From positions 434,001 through 498,000 of the forward strand of contig NZ_JAPEOS010000003.1 of assembly GCF_026340975.1 (NCBI RefSeq): DNA of 64,000 nt. The letters run 5' to 3'. The position numbers and the translations under genes were made by a program. The stretch is from Streptomyces sp. NBC_01214. Its GTDB lineage: Bacteria > Actinomycetota > Actinomycetes > Streptomycetales > Streptomycetaceae. This document shows positions 8,136 to 15,821 of the stretch, in pieces. The notes beneath the pieces were generated by a model. It was not told the DNA's origin and searched no databases. It saw only the letters and a program-made list of their open reading frames with translations. Each line of letters starts with the position of its first letter. Position 1 is the first letter of the stretch.

Positions 8136-8645
8136 TCAGGGAGCGGCCTCCAGGATGTAGCCCCGGCCCCACACGGTGCGCAGGCTCAGACGTACGCCGC
8201 CCAGCCGCTGGCGCAGCCGCATGATGTGCAGGTCTATCGCGTTGCTGGTGACCGCCTCGTTGTTGATGCGGCTCAGGGCCTCCTTCAGAGTGTCCCGGCG
8301 GACGAGATGACCGAAGTCGGCCAGGAAGCATCGCATCATCTCGCTCTGAGCCTCGGACATGGGCACCGACTGCCCGGCGTAGTAGAGCACCCCGGTCGGA
8401 TCCAGCCCGGGCACGAAGTCGGTTCCGGTGCGCCGCTGCAAGGTGTGGACGCGAGCCGCCAGGTCGAGGCGGGCCACCGGCGGGCGCACCCAGTCCTCGG
8501 TGGGCGAGATGTCGCTCGGCGGCGCCGTCTGGCCCTCCAGGACCAGCAGGCACGGCAGCCCCGCCTCGCGCAGCTGGTCCCGTTCGTGGCTCTGTACCGG
8601 CCAGCGGAGCAACTTGACTACTTGTTTGTGAACGAGCGTGGCCAT
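8136..8645 (-). CDS. Winged-helix DNA-binding regulator (OmpR-type output domain)
   Basis: The 169-residue protein has a C-terminal trans_reg_C fold (about residues 75-168): LYYAGQSVPMSEAQSEMMRCF, LVRRDTLKEAL, SNAIDLHIMRLRQRL and the wing WGRGYILEA. The N-terminal 70 residues (LVHKQVVKLLRWPVQ onward) are not a phosphoreceiver: no conserved Asp pocket is seen. It is therefore an orphan winged-helix protein like those found in several antibiotic clusters, probably controlling this one. I chose the ATG at 8645 (MATLVHK); a longer frame to 8837 reads into low-quality sequence with no ribosome site. It diverges from the FAD monooxygenase gene, whose promoter region holds direct repeats. Confidence 0.8.
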   Translation of the reverse strand: MATLVHKQVVKLLRWPVQSHERDQLREAGLPCLLVLEGQTAPPSDISPTEDWVRPPVARLDLAARVHTLQRRTGTDFVPGLDPTGVLYYAGQSVPMSEAQSEMMRCFLADFGHLVRRDTLKEALSRINNEAVTSNAIDLHIMRLRQRLGGVRLSLRTVWGRGYILEAAP

Positions 8646-9083
8646 GGTCGTGACCCCCGTTTCCCGTGACAAGTGGAAGCTGGTGCTCGGGGGCCGGTGG
8701 CATCGTCGGGGCATGCGCGCGCCCGTCCGGTGCCACCGTCGCAGTGTCGGCCGACGGGGCTGCCGGAGCTGGTCCGGGACGCGAACGAGAGGTTCTGCTG
8801 CCTGGCTTCGATGCCGGTTCCCACGTGACGTCGTCACCGGCCCCCGTGATCCGGATCTTTCCGGGTCTCGGTTCCAGGTCGATTCCGGGTGGGTTCCGCC
8901 ACGACGGGGGCTCGATTCCGGCTTGTGCCGCGCCTCTTCGGCCTGTGCCGCGCGTCGGTCCGTGCGGCAGGGCGGCGAAAGAAGGACGACATGATCGCGT
9001 GGGACCGCCGGTGATCAGCAAGAGACCTCATACGGGGGTCGACCATCCGACACCCTGACCGCAGTCATGATCAGGAGCATGCG
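8646..9083. promoter_or_regulatory. 438-bp divergent regulatory region with direct repeats
   Basis: No gene is supported here. It separates the winged-helix regulator from the FAD monooxygenase. A 14-bp imperfect direct repeat, GGCTTGTGCCGCGC at 8920-8933 and GGCCTGTGCCGCGC at 8940-8953, occurs with a 20-bp period. Two CGATTCCGG motifs lie just upstream (around 8880 and 8913). These are candidate operators for the adjacent regulator. AGGAG at 9073-9077 is the monooxygenase ribosome binding site. Confidence 0.5.
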
Positions 9084-10280
9084 ATGAAGAACGAGAACAG
9101 CACACCGCGCCGGCGGGTCGCCGTCGTCGGCGCTGGCATCACCGGACCTCTGCTGTCCCTGTGCCTGGCGAGGCTGGGCTTCGAGGTGGACCTGTACGAG
9201 GCCTACGTGCGCCGGGCCCAGGACATCGGCTCGTTCCTCAACCTCGCTCCGAACGGGCGTGCCGTGCTGGAGCGCCTGGGCCTGGCCGACCGGATCCTCG
9301 AACAGGGCACCGTGGCGGGCTCCATCAGCTTCGCCAATCACAAGGGCCGGGAACTCGCGCAGAACCCGGAGCGCACCACCAATATCATGCGCGGCGAGCT
9401 CAGCAGCGCCCTGCGCGAGGCGGCGGCCGACGCCGGGGTGAAACTGCACACCGCCAAGCGCCTCGTAGCACTGGACGCGGCCGGGGACGGCCGCTGGCGA
9501 ATCGGCTTCGAGGACGGCACGCAGGCCGAGGCCGAGATCGTACTCGGTTGCGACGGGGTGCACTCCACCACGCGCCGGCTGCTGCTCCCCGACGCGCCGC
9601 GGGTCGTCTACACCGAGGTGGTCGGCTCCGGGGGCAGGTCGGAGATCGGCGCCGCGGAACTCCCCGTGGACGGGCGGTTCCACATGGTTTTCGGCCTCCG
9701 CGGCTTCTTCGGCTACCAGGTGATGTCGCCCGGTGTCGTGTGGTGGTTCGAGAACCACCAGGAGACCCGCGAACGCAGCTTCGCCGAACTGGCCGAGGTC
9801 GACGACGCGCAGTGGGTGGCCCTGCTGGCCGAACGACACCGCCCCGACCCCGCGGTGATCCGACGCATCCTGACCGCCTCCACCGGACCGGTCGGCCGGT
9901 GGCCGGTCTACGAGGTGCCGCCACTGGAGACCTGGCACCGGGGGAGCGCCGCAGTGCTGGGTGACGCCGCGCACGCGGTGGCCCCGCACCTGGGGGCGGG
10001 TGCCGCGCTCGGCATGGAGGACGCCTACGAACTCGCCCTGGCACTGTACGAACACCCCACCGCGCCACAGGCGTTCACCGCGTTCGAGGAGTCCCGGCGG
10101 GACCGGGTCGCCGCGATGGCGAAGCAGGCCCGGCAGACGGGTGCGGTGATGACCCCCGACCGGTGGACCACCCGGGTGATACGCGACCTGATGCTGCCGA
10201 TGGCCATCAAGCAGGGGGTGCGCAAGGGCACCGAGGCCTATTCCTATCGGCCTTCGCCGTGGCCTGTGCGGGTCGACTGA
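9084..10280 (+). CDS. FAD-dependent aromatic-type monooxygenase (group A)
   Basis: A 398-residue flavin monooxygenase with the Rossmann motif VAVVGAGITGP, the DG motif LGCDGVHSTTRR and the GD motif AVLGDAAHAVAPHLGAG. These enzymes hydroxylate aromatic rings using NAD(P)H and oxygen. In echinomycin- and thiocoraline-type clusters a related enzyme acts on the kynurenine or quinoline intermediate, and I infer a similar step here, for example ring hydroxylation of the chromophore. The ATG at 9084 has AGGAG six bases upstream. It is transcribed alone, ends before a strong hairpin, and is the last recognisable member of the cluster on this side. Confidence 0.9.
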   Translation: MKNENSTPRRRVAVVGAGITGPLLSLCLARLGFEVDLYEAYVRRAQDIGSFLNLAPNGRAVLERLGLADRILEQGTVAGSISFANHKGRELAQNPERTTNIMRGELSSALREAAADAGVKLHTAKRLVALDAAGDGRWRIGFEDGTQAEAEIVLGCDGVHSTTRRLLLPDAPRVVYTEVVGSGGRSEIGAAELPVDGRFHMVFGLRGFFGYQVMSPGVVWWFENHQETRERSFAELAEVDDAQWVALLAERHRPDPAVIRRILTASTGPVGRWPVYEVPPLETWHRGSAAVLGDAAHAVAPHLGAGAALGMEDAYELALALYEHPTAPQAFTAFEESRRDRVAAMAKQARQTGAVMTPDRWTTRVIRDLMLPMAIKQGVRKGTEAYSYRPSPWPVRVD

Positions 10281-10314
10281 GACGCGCGCGGGCGCAACAG
10301 ACCTCCGTGGCAGA

Positions 10315-10379
10315 CCTCGGGGCCTCCTGCTGCCGCTTCGCGGGGGCGACCCCGACGGACGGTGCGGGAGGCCCCGAGG
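10315..10379. terminator. Bidirectional terminator with 13-bp perfect stem
   Basis: CCTCGGGGCCTCC at 10315-10327 pairs perfectly with 10367-10379 across a 39-base loop. It lies between the convergent monooxygenase and glyoxalase-like genes and probably marks the right border of the biosynthetic cluster. Confidence 0.75.
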
Positions 10380-10414
10380 GGCCGCCGGCGGTCGTAGACC
10401 ACCGGGCCGGTGTT

Positions 10415-10795
10415 TCAGCGCAGCTCGCCGGTGACGATCCACAGGTGACCGAACGGGTCGCGGAGGCGTCCCTCCCGTTTGCCGTACGGACGGTTCTCCA
10501 CCGGAACGACCACGGTGCCGCCTCCGGCGACCATCCGCTCGGCGACGGCGTCCTGGTCGGTGAACTCCGCCTCCAGGAGGACCGGGGAGCCGCCGATGTG
10601 GTCGGGCGAGAGCCAGCCCCACTCGGGCACCGCCGGGGACAGGGATAGCGGGGAACCGCCAATCTGCAGGACGACGACCATCACGCGGCCGCTGTCGTCC
10701 TGGGCGCGGAAGACCTCCTCGGCGCCCATGGCCTTCTGGTAGTAGGTCGCGGCGGTGTCGGGGTCCGGGACGATTAATCGTGGTGTCAGACTCAT
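10415..10795 (-). CDS. VOC (glyoxalase/PhnB-like) family protein with a TTA codon
   Basis: A 126-residue protein with the single-domain beta-alpha-beta-beta-beta look of the vicinal-oxygen-chelate superfamily: TPRLIVPDPDTAATYYQKAMGA, HIGGSPVLLEAEF, and the closing RDPFGHLWIVTGEL. The RDPFGH motif is typical of PhnB-like members. The substrate is unknown; bleomycin-type resistance or isomerase roles are possible. Leucine 7 is encoded by TTA (10775-10777 on the plus strand as TAA), the rare codon read by the bldA tRNA, so expression may be limited to differentiating cells. The ribosome site before the ATG at 10795 is weak. Confidence 0.85.
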   Translation of the reverse strand: MSLTPRLIVPDPDTAATYYQKAMGAEEVFRAQDDSGRVMVVVLQIGGSPLSLSPAVPEWGWLSPDHIGGSPVLLEAEFTDQDAVAERMVAGGGTVVVPVENRPYGKREGRLRDPFGHLWIVTGELR

Positions 10796-11043
10796 GAGTT
10801 GACTCTATTCCCCCCGCGGTGGCTCGCAGGAGTGATTCGACCAGCTCGAGCCACGTGCCGCGGACGCCCTCTCGTGCGGGCGGCCGCACCGTGCGCCCAT
10901 GAGCAGAGGCTGCATCGCGGCAGCGGAGGAATCGGAGGACGCCATGGCGTCGACGGCCCCGGGGGACGGGGAGACGGGCTTTGACTCCGGATCCCGCACA
11001 CACACGAGACATCGGATCCTGAGGATCTGAGAACGGACATCTC

Positions 11044-11081
11044 GTGGCCATGAAGTACTACCCGCCGGAGTTCAAGGCAGG
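11044..11081 (+). mobile_element. 5' stub of an IS3-type transposase orfA
   Basis: The first codons read MAMKYYPPEFKA, the usual start of IS3-family OrfA proteins in actinomycetes, where the text continues with an helix-turn-helix. Here the frame breaks immediately into unrelated sequence, so only about twelve codons remain. It is a scar of an insertion followed by deletion, and it marks the breakpoint between the biosynthetic cluster side and the accessory zone. Confidence 0.6.
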
Positions 11082-11300
11082 ATCATCCCGGGCCGTGCTC
11101 GCCTCCTGGTCCATCCGGGAGGCAGCTTCTCGATCTTCGACGACAGCAGGGTCGAGGCCGAGGGATACCGTGGGGCCGAAACGAGCAACTATCAGGATCG
11201 GCTTGCCTTGTTCCGCAAGGTGTTTGGGCTCCTCCAACCCTCCGCCGTCTACGGACAGGCTTCCCGAGACCTGATCGAGTCCGCGCTGGCGGCGACCTGA
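11082..11300 (+). pseudogene. C-terminal remnant of an XRE/DUF5753 (Scr1-type) regulator
   Basis: Read from 11082, the frame gives 72 residues ending in a natural stop: VHPGGSFSIFDDSRVEAEGY, then YQDRLALFRKVFGLLQPSAV and SRDLIESALAAT. This is the pattern of the tail of DUF5753 proteins, helix-turn-helix regulators common next to DUF397 genes in Streptomyces. The whole N-terminal part is missing and the sequence abuts the transposase stub, so it is a deletion product. The DUF5753 assignment rests on recalled family pattern. Confidence 0.55.
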
Positions 11301-11487
11301 CGGTCGCCGGGTTACGGGGAGGGCCGGTCCGGCTGCACAACCGGTCGGCGTGGACACCGTGCACGGCGTCGTGCGGGGCAAGGAGCTGGCGAGCGGCACC
11401 CTTGCGGGGCACCTTGCCAGCGGCTCTTGGGCCTGCCCTCCGAGTGCCCGTAGACGCCGTACAAGCGCACGAATCGGGCCGACATGA

Positions 11488-11937
11488 TCACCGGCGGCGC
11501 TCCAGGACGCCCTTGGGCAGGCGCTCGTAGAGCTCCACCCGCTTTTGCCCGCGCGGGCCCGCCGGCCGAAAACCTGCCGACCGCCGACGCGCAGCTGCTT
11601 CACCGGCGGCCGGGGCACCTGCGGAAGGCCGAGCAGACGATGACCGCGTCATACGGGGCCCCTCAGGCGCGCCCATAGTGCCGTCGCCCAGGACGGCTTC
11701 CACCGTGCTCCCCCTACGCGGTCAGCCGCCGCCGGGCTTCCGCCACCAGGTCCGGCTGGCGCTCGACGCTCACCGCAGTCTCCCAGCCGCAACAGGTCCC
11801 GGTCTCCAGCACCCGCTCACAGCCGGTGAGGCCCAGCGCGGCGGTCATTATCGCGACCAACGAGGGCTGTGTGGTCACCTGCCCGCAGGGCAGCGGCACC
11901 GGGATGTCCTGGTACGCGAGCGCACCTCGGCGGCGGG
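11488..11937 (-). pseudogene. Frameshifted protein-L-isoaspartate O-methyltransferase (pcm)
   Basis: Reverse-strand pieces in three frames line up to one Pcm-like protein. The first reads AYQDIPVPLPCGQVTTQPSL, then RVLETGTCCGWETA (a damaged SAM loop, usually EIGTGTGY) and SVERQPDLVAEARRRL followed by a stop. The next piece, after that stop, reads VLGDGTMGAPEG; a shift gives GAPYDAVIVCSAF, another gives QVPRPPVKQLRVGGR, and a last one ends GPRGQKRVELYERLPKG. The true N-terminus is absent. Pcm repairs isoaspartate in proteins; pcm-like methyltransferases also occur with small modified peptides in Streptomyces. At least one stop and two frameshifts make this a dead gene. Confidence 0.8.
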
Positions 11938-11952
11938 CAGCGGGTAGGTCAC

Positions 11953-13650
11953 TCAGAGCCCGTGCTGGTCAAGAATGGTCATCAGCTTCCGCTTGCGCTT
12001 CTGGTCGGCGCGCAGGGCGGCCAGGTAGCTGGCGAACTCGGCTTCCGAACCCAGCAAGCGATGACAGGCGCGGGCGCTGAGCAGTAGCTCCGCGAGGCGC
12101 TCGTACGTACTGTCACCGGTCTGCCTGCGCAGCGGTTCGATCCGGCGCAGGTAGACGTTCAGCGCGTCGGCCGGTTCTCGGTCGCGGATCCGGTCGGCCA
12201 GGGCGAGCCATTGACCCTCGTCGGCATAGCCGCTCGAGGCCGCCTGCCAGGCGGCCTCGAGGTCGTTGTCGTCCATGAGCGCGTCGACCAGCACGGAGCC
12301 GTTGTACCAGCGGCCCTTCTTGGGCTGGGCGACGGCCTTCAGTGCTTCCAGGGCGCCCGTATGTTCGGCGTTCTCCCAGGTGCCGGCCGCACGCGCCGCC
12401 GTACGCAGGTGCTGGTAGGCGGCCAGCGAGGGACGGGCGCGCAGCAGATCCTGGCGGACTCCGACCACGTCGGCCAGGCGGCCGGCCTGCTCGTAGCGCT
12501 CACAGACGAAGTTGACCAGTTCATCGTCGGGTCCCCATTCGGCGACGGTCTCCCGCAGGCCGCGTTCCGCCCACTCGAGGGCCTGGCCCGCGCGGCCCGC
12601 TGACTCCAGCTCCCTGGCGATCACCAGGTGGGTTCGGCCGTTCGGGGCGAGGTCCGCCGCGTGTACCGCGACCAGAGCGTCCACGTTGTCGCCGTCGGCG
12701 TTCAGGACGCGCTCCATGAGGTACTTCTCCGCCCGCTTCTTCGGGTTGGCCCGCCAGGCAGCCACGATCAACGCGCGTGCCCGGGCCAGGCCCAGGTCAC
12801 CGAGCACCTCCCGGTAGTCGAAGAGGTCGATGTCGGTGGCGTCGTTCGCCTCGTTCAGCAGATACGGCACCAGCCACTCGGCGGTCTCCACCGGGTCGGG
12901 CCGCGCAGTCCGGCAGGCTTCGAGATGGGCCTTGGCCAGTCTGATGGCCACGTCCCCGACCAGCCCGTCCGAGTCGTCGATCTCGTCGTACGCGCGGTCC
13001 AGACTTCGGAGAGCCTGGCGGGCCACCGCCACCGCGTCCGCCGACCGGCCACTCGCCGTCAGTGCTCGCAGTGCGGTGACCGCCTCTGCCGCCTGCCGGC
13101 CGTAAGCGTGGGCGTCGGCGTATTCGACGTAGCCGTAGCGGGCGAAGGGGCGGGTGTCGAGAAGGCTCAGAACGCGCTCGCAGACGACGCCGGTGTCCTC
13201 GCCGGCAGCGGCCGCGCGCAACTCCAGGCGGTGCCGCAGGTCACGGTCGTCGGCGAGCTGCTCCCGTACCAGGGCAAGCAGCTCCTCCCGGGTGAGGGAC
13301 TCCAACCAGCCGTCCAGCAGCCGGGTGCGTGAAGCGGCGGCCGACCGCTGCTGCGGTACGGATTCGGCCTGCCCCAGGACGGCCAGGCCGACCGCCACAC
13401 AGTGCTTGCAGAAGTTGCCCTCCTGGCCGTACGGGCAGTCGCACCAGCCGGAGAGCCCGTTGTCCTCGTCCTCGGTCAGTTCCACCTGGTAGGTGTCGCT
13501 TCCGCCGACGATGGCGGTGATTGCTTCGTCTCCGATCTCCAGCCGTGAGATCGCGGACAAGTAGCCGAGCCCCCGCTCGAAGGAGCGCGCCCCCGCCAGT
13601 CGGCGCAGGTCTGTCTCGTTGAAACCCAGAGCACGTGTCACGGGATTCAT
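11953..13650 (-). CDS. SWIM zinc-finger protein
   Basis: A 565-residue protein. Residues 20-100 carry the SWIM zinc finger WCDCPYGQEGNFCKHCVAV (CxC...CxH ligands). The rest is alpha-helical and repeat-like, with paired segments such as GRSADAVAVARQALRSLD and AGQALEWAERGLRE, resembling TPR-type repeats, up to the C-terminal QKRKRKLMTILDQHGL. SWIM domains bind DNA or protein; homologues are widespread in actinomycetes without assigned function. The ATG at 13650 opens the frame at MNPVTRALGFNE. It runs in the same direction as the degraded pcm piece but nothing suggests an operon with it. Confidence 0.88.
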   Translation of the reverse strand: MNPVTRALGFNETDLRRLAGARSFERGLGYLSAISRLEIGDEAITAIVGGSDTYQVELTEDEDNGLSGWCDCPYGQEGNFCKHCVAVGLAVLGQAESVPQQRSAAASRTRLLDGWLESLTREELLALVREQLADDRDLRHRLELRAAAAGEDTGVVCERVLSLLDTRPFARYGYVEYADAHAYGRQAAEAVTALRALTASGRSADAVAVARQALRSLDRAYDEIDDSDGLVGDVAIRLAKAHLEACRTARPDPVETAEWLVPYLLNEANDATDIDLFDYREVLGDLGLARARALIVAAWRANPKKRAEKYLMERVLNADGDNVDALVAVHAADLAPNGRTHLVIARELESAGRAGQALEWAERGLRETVAEWGPDDELVNFVCERYEQAGRLADVVGVRQDLLRARPSLAAYQHLRTAARAAGTWENAEHTGALEALKAVAQPKKGRWYNGSVLVDALMDDNDLEAAWQAASSGYADEGQWLALADRIRDREPADALNVYLRRIEPLRRQTGDSTYERLAELLLSARACHRLLGSEAEFASYLAALRADQKRKRKLMTILDQHGL

Positions 13651-13971
13651 TCAATCGGACGGAAGCCCTCGCCACCGCGCTGTGCGGAAGGTTCAGGCCC
13701 TTTCGCGGTCCAGGCCACGGGCGAGGCCCGCGCCCGCCCCCGGGACGGCGCGGTCGCCCACACGTTCACCTCGGGAGAGTTGGCGGTGAAGGCAAGGACT
13801 GTGGCGGCAGCCCCGGGTGACCGCGGCCCGGGCTCGCCCGCGCTGGGTGCGCGGCGAGACAAGGGAGTAGCGGTGTTGGACAACGTCGGCGGCCACGGGT
13901 TCTATCGGTGTGCAGTGGGCTGGCTGTCGGTCAAGGACGCACGAAGGTCTGCCGCGACGGTTTCTGCCAGG
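13651..13971. other. Intergenic stretch without a recognisable gene
   Basis: About 320 bp between the SWIM gene start and the methylase remnant. Open frames here are antisense or shadow-like with no family resemblance that I can see. It presumably holds the promoter of the SWIM gene on the reverse strand. Confidence 0.5.
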
Positions 13972-14601
13972 TCACGCGAGATACCACGGGTCGACCACCT
14001 CGGGGTTGGTGACCCGAAGATGGTGAACACCGGAGCCCGCGTACGCCCCGACGTCCTCCCCCGTGGCGACGCGTGCGACGACCTCGCGCGCCAGTGTGGG
14101 GAGGAGAATGTCGCCGGCCCGGATGAGCGGGTACAGCAAGGGCTCCTCCGGGGCCGGTCCGACGCCGGAGGCCGGGCGGCCCGAGGTGATGTCCCGGACC
14201 GGCAGATATCGGGCTTCGCTCAGCTAGGAGGGCGCCTCGTCGGAGCCGCTCGGCGGGCCCGGGCGGTGGTGGACGATCGCGCCGCTCTTGATCAGGTCTC
14301 CGAGGGCGGCTGTTCGCGCCGTCGGCCGCTCGTCGGTGGACAGCTCGGGGCGGAGCGGCAGCGGGGGGCGGGGAGTGACATCGGCGTCGTGGAGCAGCTC
14401 GATCAGTGGGACCGTACGGGCCATGCCGGGGCGGGGGGCGTAGGACTCAGGAACTGCGATGTAGTCGGACCAGATCTCCGTCACCACGGGGAAGGGCTCG
14501 GCGACCTCGCTGGCGTCCACCACCAGCAGGGCTGTTGGCGAACGCAAGCTGTGGCACGACGTGAACTCCCCACCCTGGACGGACACTCCGCCGCTGATCA
14601 T
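13972..14601 (-). pseudogene. C-terminal remnant of an N-6 DNA methylase, interrupted by an amber codon
   Basis: From the ATG at 14601 the frame reads TALLVVDASEVAEPFPVVTE, MARTVPLIELLHDADVTP and GDLIKSGAIV, hits an in-frame TAG at 14224-14226, and then continues in the same frame as YLPVRDITSGRPASGV, LIRAGDILLPTLAREVVARV and NPEVVDPWYLA before a final TGA at 13972. This is the specificity-like tail of Streptomyces N-6 adenine DNA methylases (HTH plus methylase proteins of about 650-700 residues). The methylase core is missing. Its ATG overlaps the mcrC stop (ATGA), so the remnant is still coupled to the McrBC operon. The single nonsense codon suggests recent inactivation or readthrough. Confidence 0.7.
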
Positions 14602-15821
14602 ACGGGCAGGTCAGCGCCCATATGCCGGGAAAGGGCGGCAATATCGGCCAGCAGTGCGGCCGGTTCTCGGTCCAGGTCCAGGGCGTGCTGGTGGAGGATG
14701 ATGCCCGCGTGCCGGACCCGGTGGGCGGCGTGCGGCGCATTGCCCTTCGCGTAGATGAGATGTCCCTCAGGCAGTCCGAGCGCGGTGCAGTAGGCGAGCA
14801 TCTGGTACAGGTCGGCGTCCGGGTAGCCGTCCCGTTTCTCTGCCTTGTACTTGGCGTCGGCGACCGCGCGCGGGGTGCCGTCCGGCCCGTACACCACGAA
14901 GTCCGGCTTCATGCGGATCGCATCCTCCTCGTCGAGGTGGTGCGGGTCCTGGAGGGCGCCGGTGAGATCCGAGCCGCGCAGCGCCTCGCGCAAGGCGACC
15001 GTCACGAAGTCCTCGAAGAGCCTGTTCATATCGAACAGGAAGCCGTCGATGCGCAGGCTGCCAGGCGCGTGGTCGGGTGAGGACCCGTCGAGCACGGCGC
15101 GCGCGAGGTGCAGGGCGGGCTGGTAGCGGGTGTTCAGTCGCGACGGCTGCCAGGCCGGCAGCGGCTGTCCGGGAACCAGCGGGGTGGTGTCGGCGAGCCG
15201 GACGCGCTGGTGCAGGAGGCGTCGGCGTACCTCGCGCGGCACGCCCGGCAGGCGCAGCAGCCGCTCGACGGCCGCCCGCAGGGTGCGGTTCTCGGCGATG
15301 TCGTTGGTGAATTCGTCGTACGCCACCTCGACCGGCAGAGCGGCCCCGAAGCGGCGCCGTATCTGATCCGCCTCGCGGATCCGCCCACGGACCACCAGCG
15401 CGCTCTCCTCGGTCGCCCGGTACCCCTGGAGCAGCCCCTGGCGCAGGGCCCGGTCGATCTGCCGCTCCACGGCGTGCGCGAGCGCGGGCAGCACCTCGCG
15501 ATGCTCACCCACGTCGACCTGACCGTCCCGCCAGGTGCCCTTCGGGTCGAGGCTGTAGCCGAGCAGGAAGAGCAGCCGCGCGATGGGCACCTTGGGCGTG
15601 ACACGGACGGTGACCGGCCCGCTCCCGCCGCCCGGTACGTCGACGGACACCGCCCCGACCTTGCTGCCGGCCCGCAGCAGCCAGCGACCCGGCGTGTACG
15701 GGTCGGGGGAGGCGTCCACGATCCGGGCGGCGGCCAGCGCCCGGCCGACCGCGTTCGGAAGGACGTGGCCGGTGGTCGGGGCGTGCTCGACGAGCTCGAT
15801 GACCGTGGTCACGCGAGCCAT
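14598..15821 (-). CDS. mcrC: McrC-family nuclease subunit of an McrBC-type system
   Basis: A 407-residue McrC/5-methylcytosine-specific restriction subunit. The N-terminal half has the beta-rich stretch VTVRVTPKVPIARLLFLLGY; the C-terminal half carries the PD-(D/E)xK nuclease, seen as MKPDFVVYG near residue 303 and AVADAKYK near residue 320. McrC joins the McrB GTPase ring and cuts DNA. The start lies inside the mcrB 3' end; the ATG at 15821 overlaps it by 13 bp and a GTG at 15812 would give a classic GTGA overlap. Both ends are coupled, upstream to mcrB and downstream to the methylase remnant. All key residues look intact. Confidence 0.92.
   Translation of the reverse strand: MARVTTVIELVEHAPTTGHVLPNAVGRALAAARIVDASPDPYTPGRWLLRAGSKVGAVSVDVPGGGSGPVTVRVTPKVPIARLLFLLGYSLDPKGTWRDGQVDVGEHREVLPALAHAVERQIDRALRQGLLQGYRATEESALVVRGRIREADQIRRRFGAALPVEVAYDEFTNDIAENRTLRAAVERLLRLPGVPREVRRRLLHQRVRLADTTPLVPGQPLPAWQPSRLNTRYQPALHLARAVLDGSSPDHAPGSLRIDGFLFDMNRLFEDFVTVALREALRGSDLTGALQDPHHLDEEDAIRMKPDFVVYGPDGTPRAVADAKYKAEKRDGYPDADLYQMLAYCTALGLPEGHLIYAKGNAPHAAHRVRHAGIILHQHALDLDREPAALLADIAALSRHMGADLPV

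Noticed and set aside
13780..14754. 324-residue plus-strand frame across the methylase remnant
   Set aside because: Antisense shadow; the reverse strand reads as a recognisable methylase tail and mcrC end.
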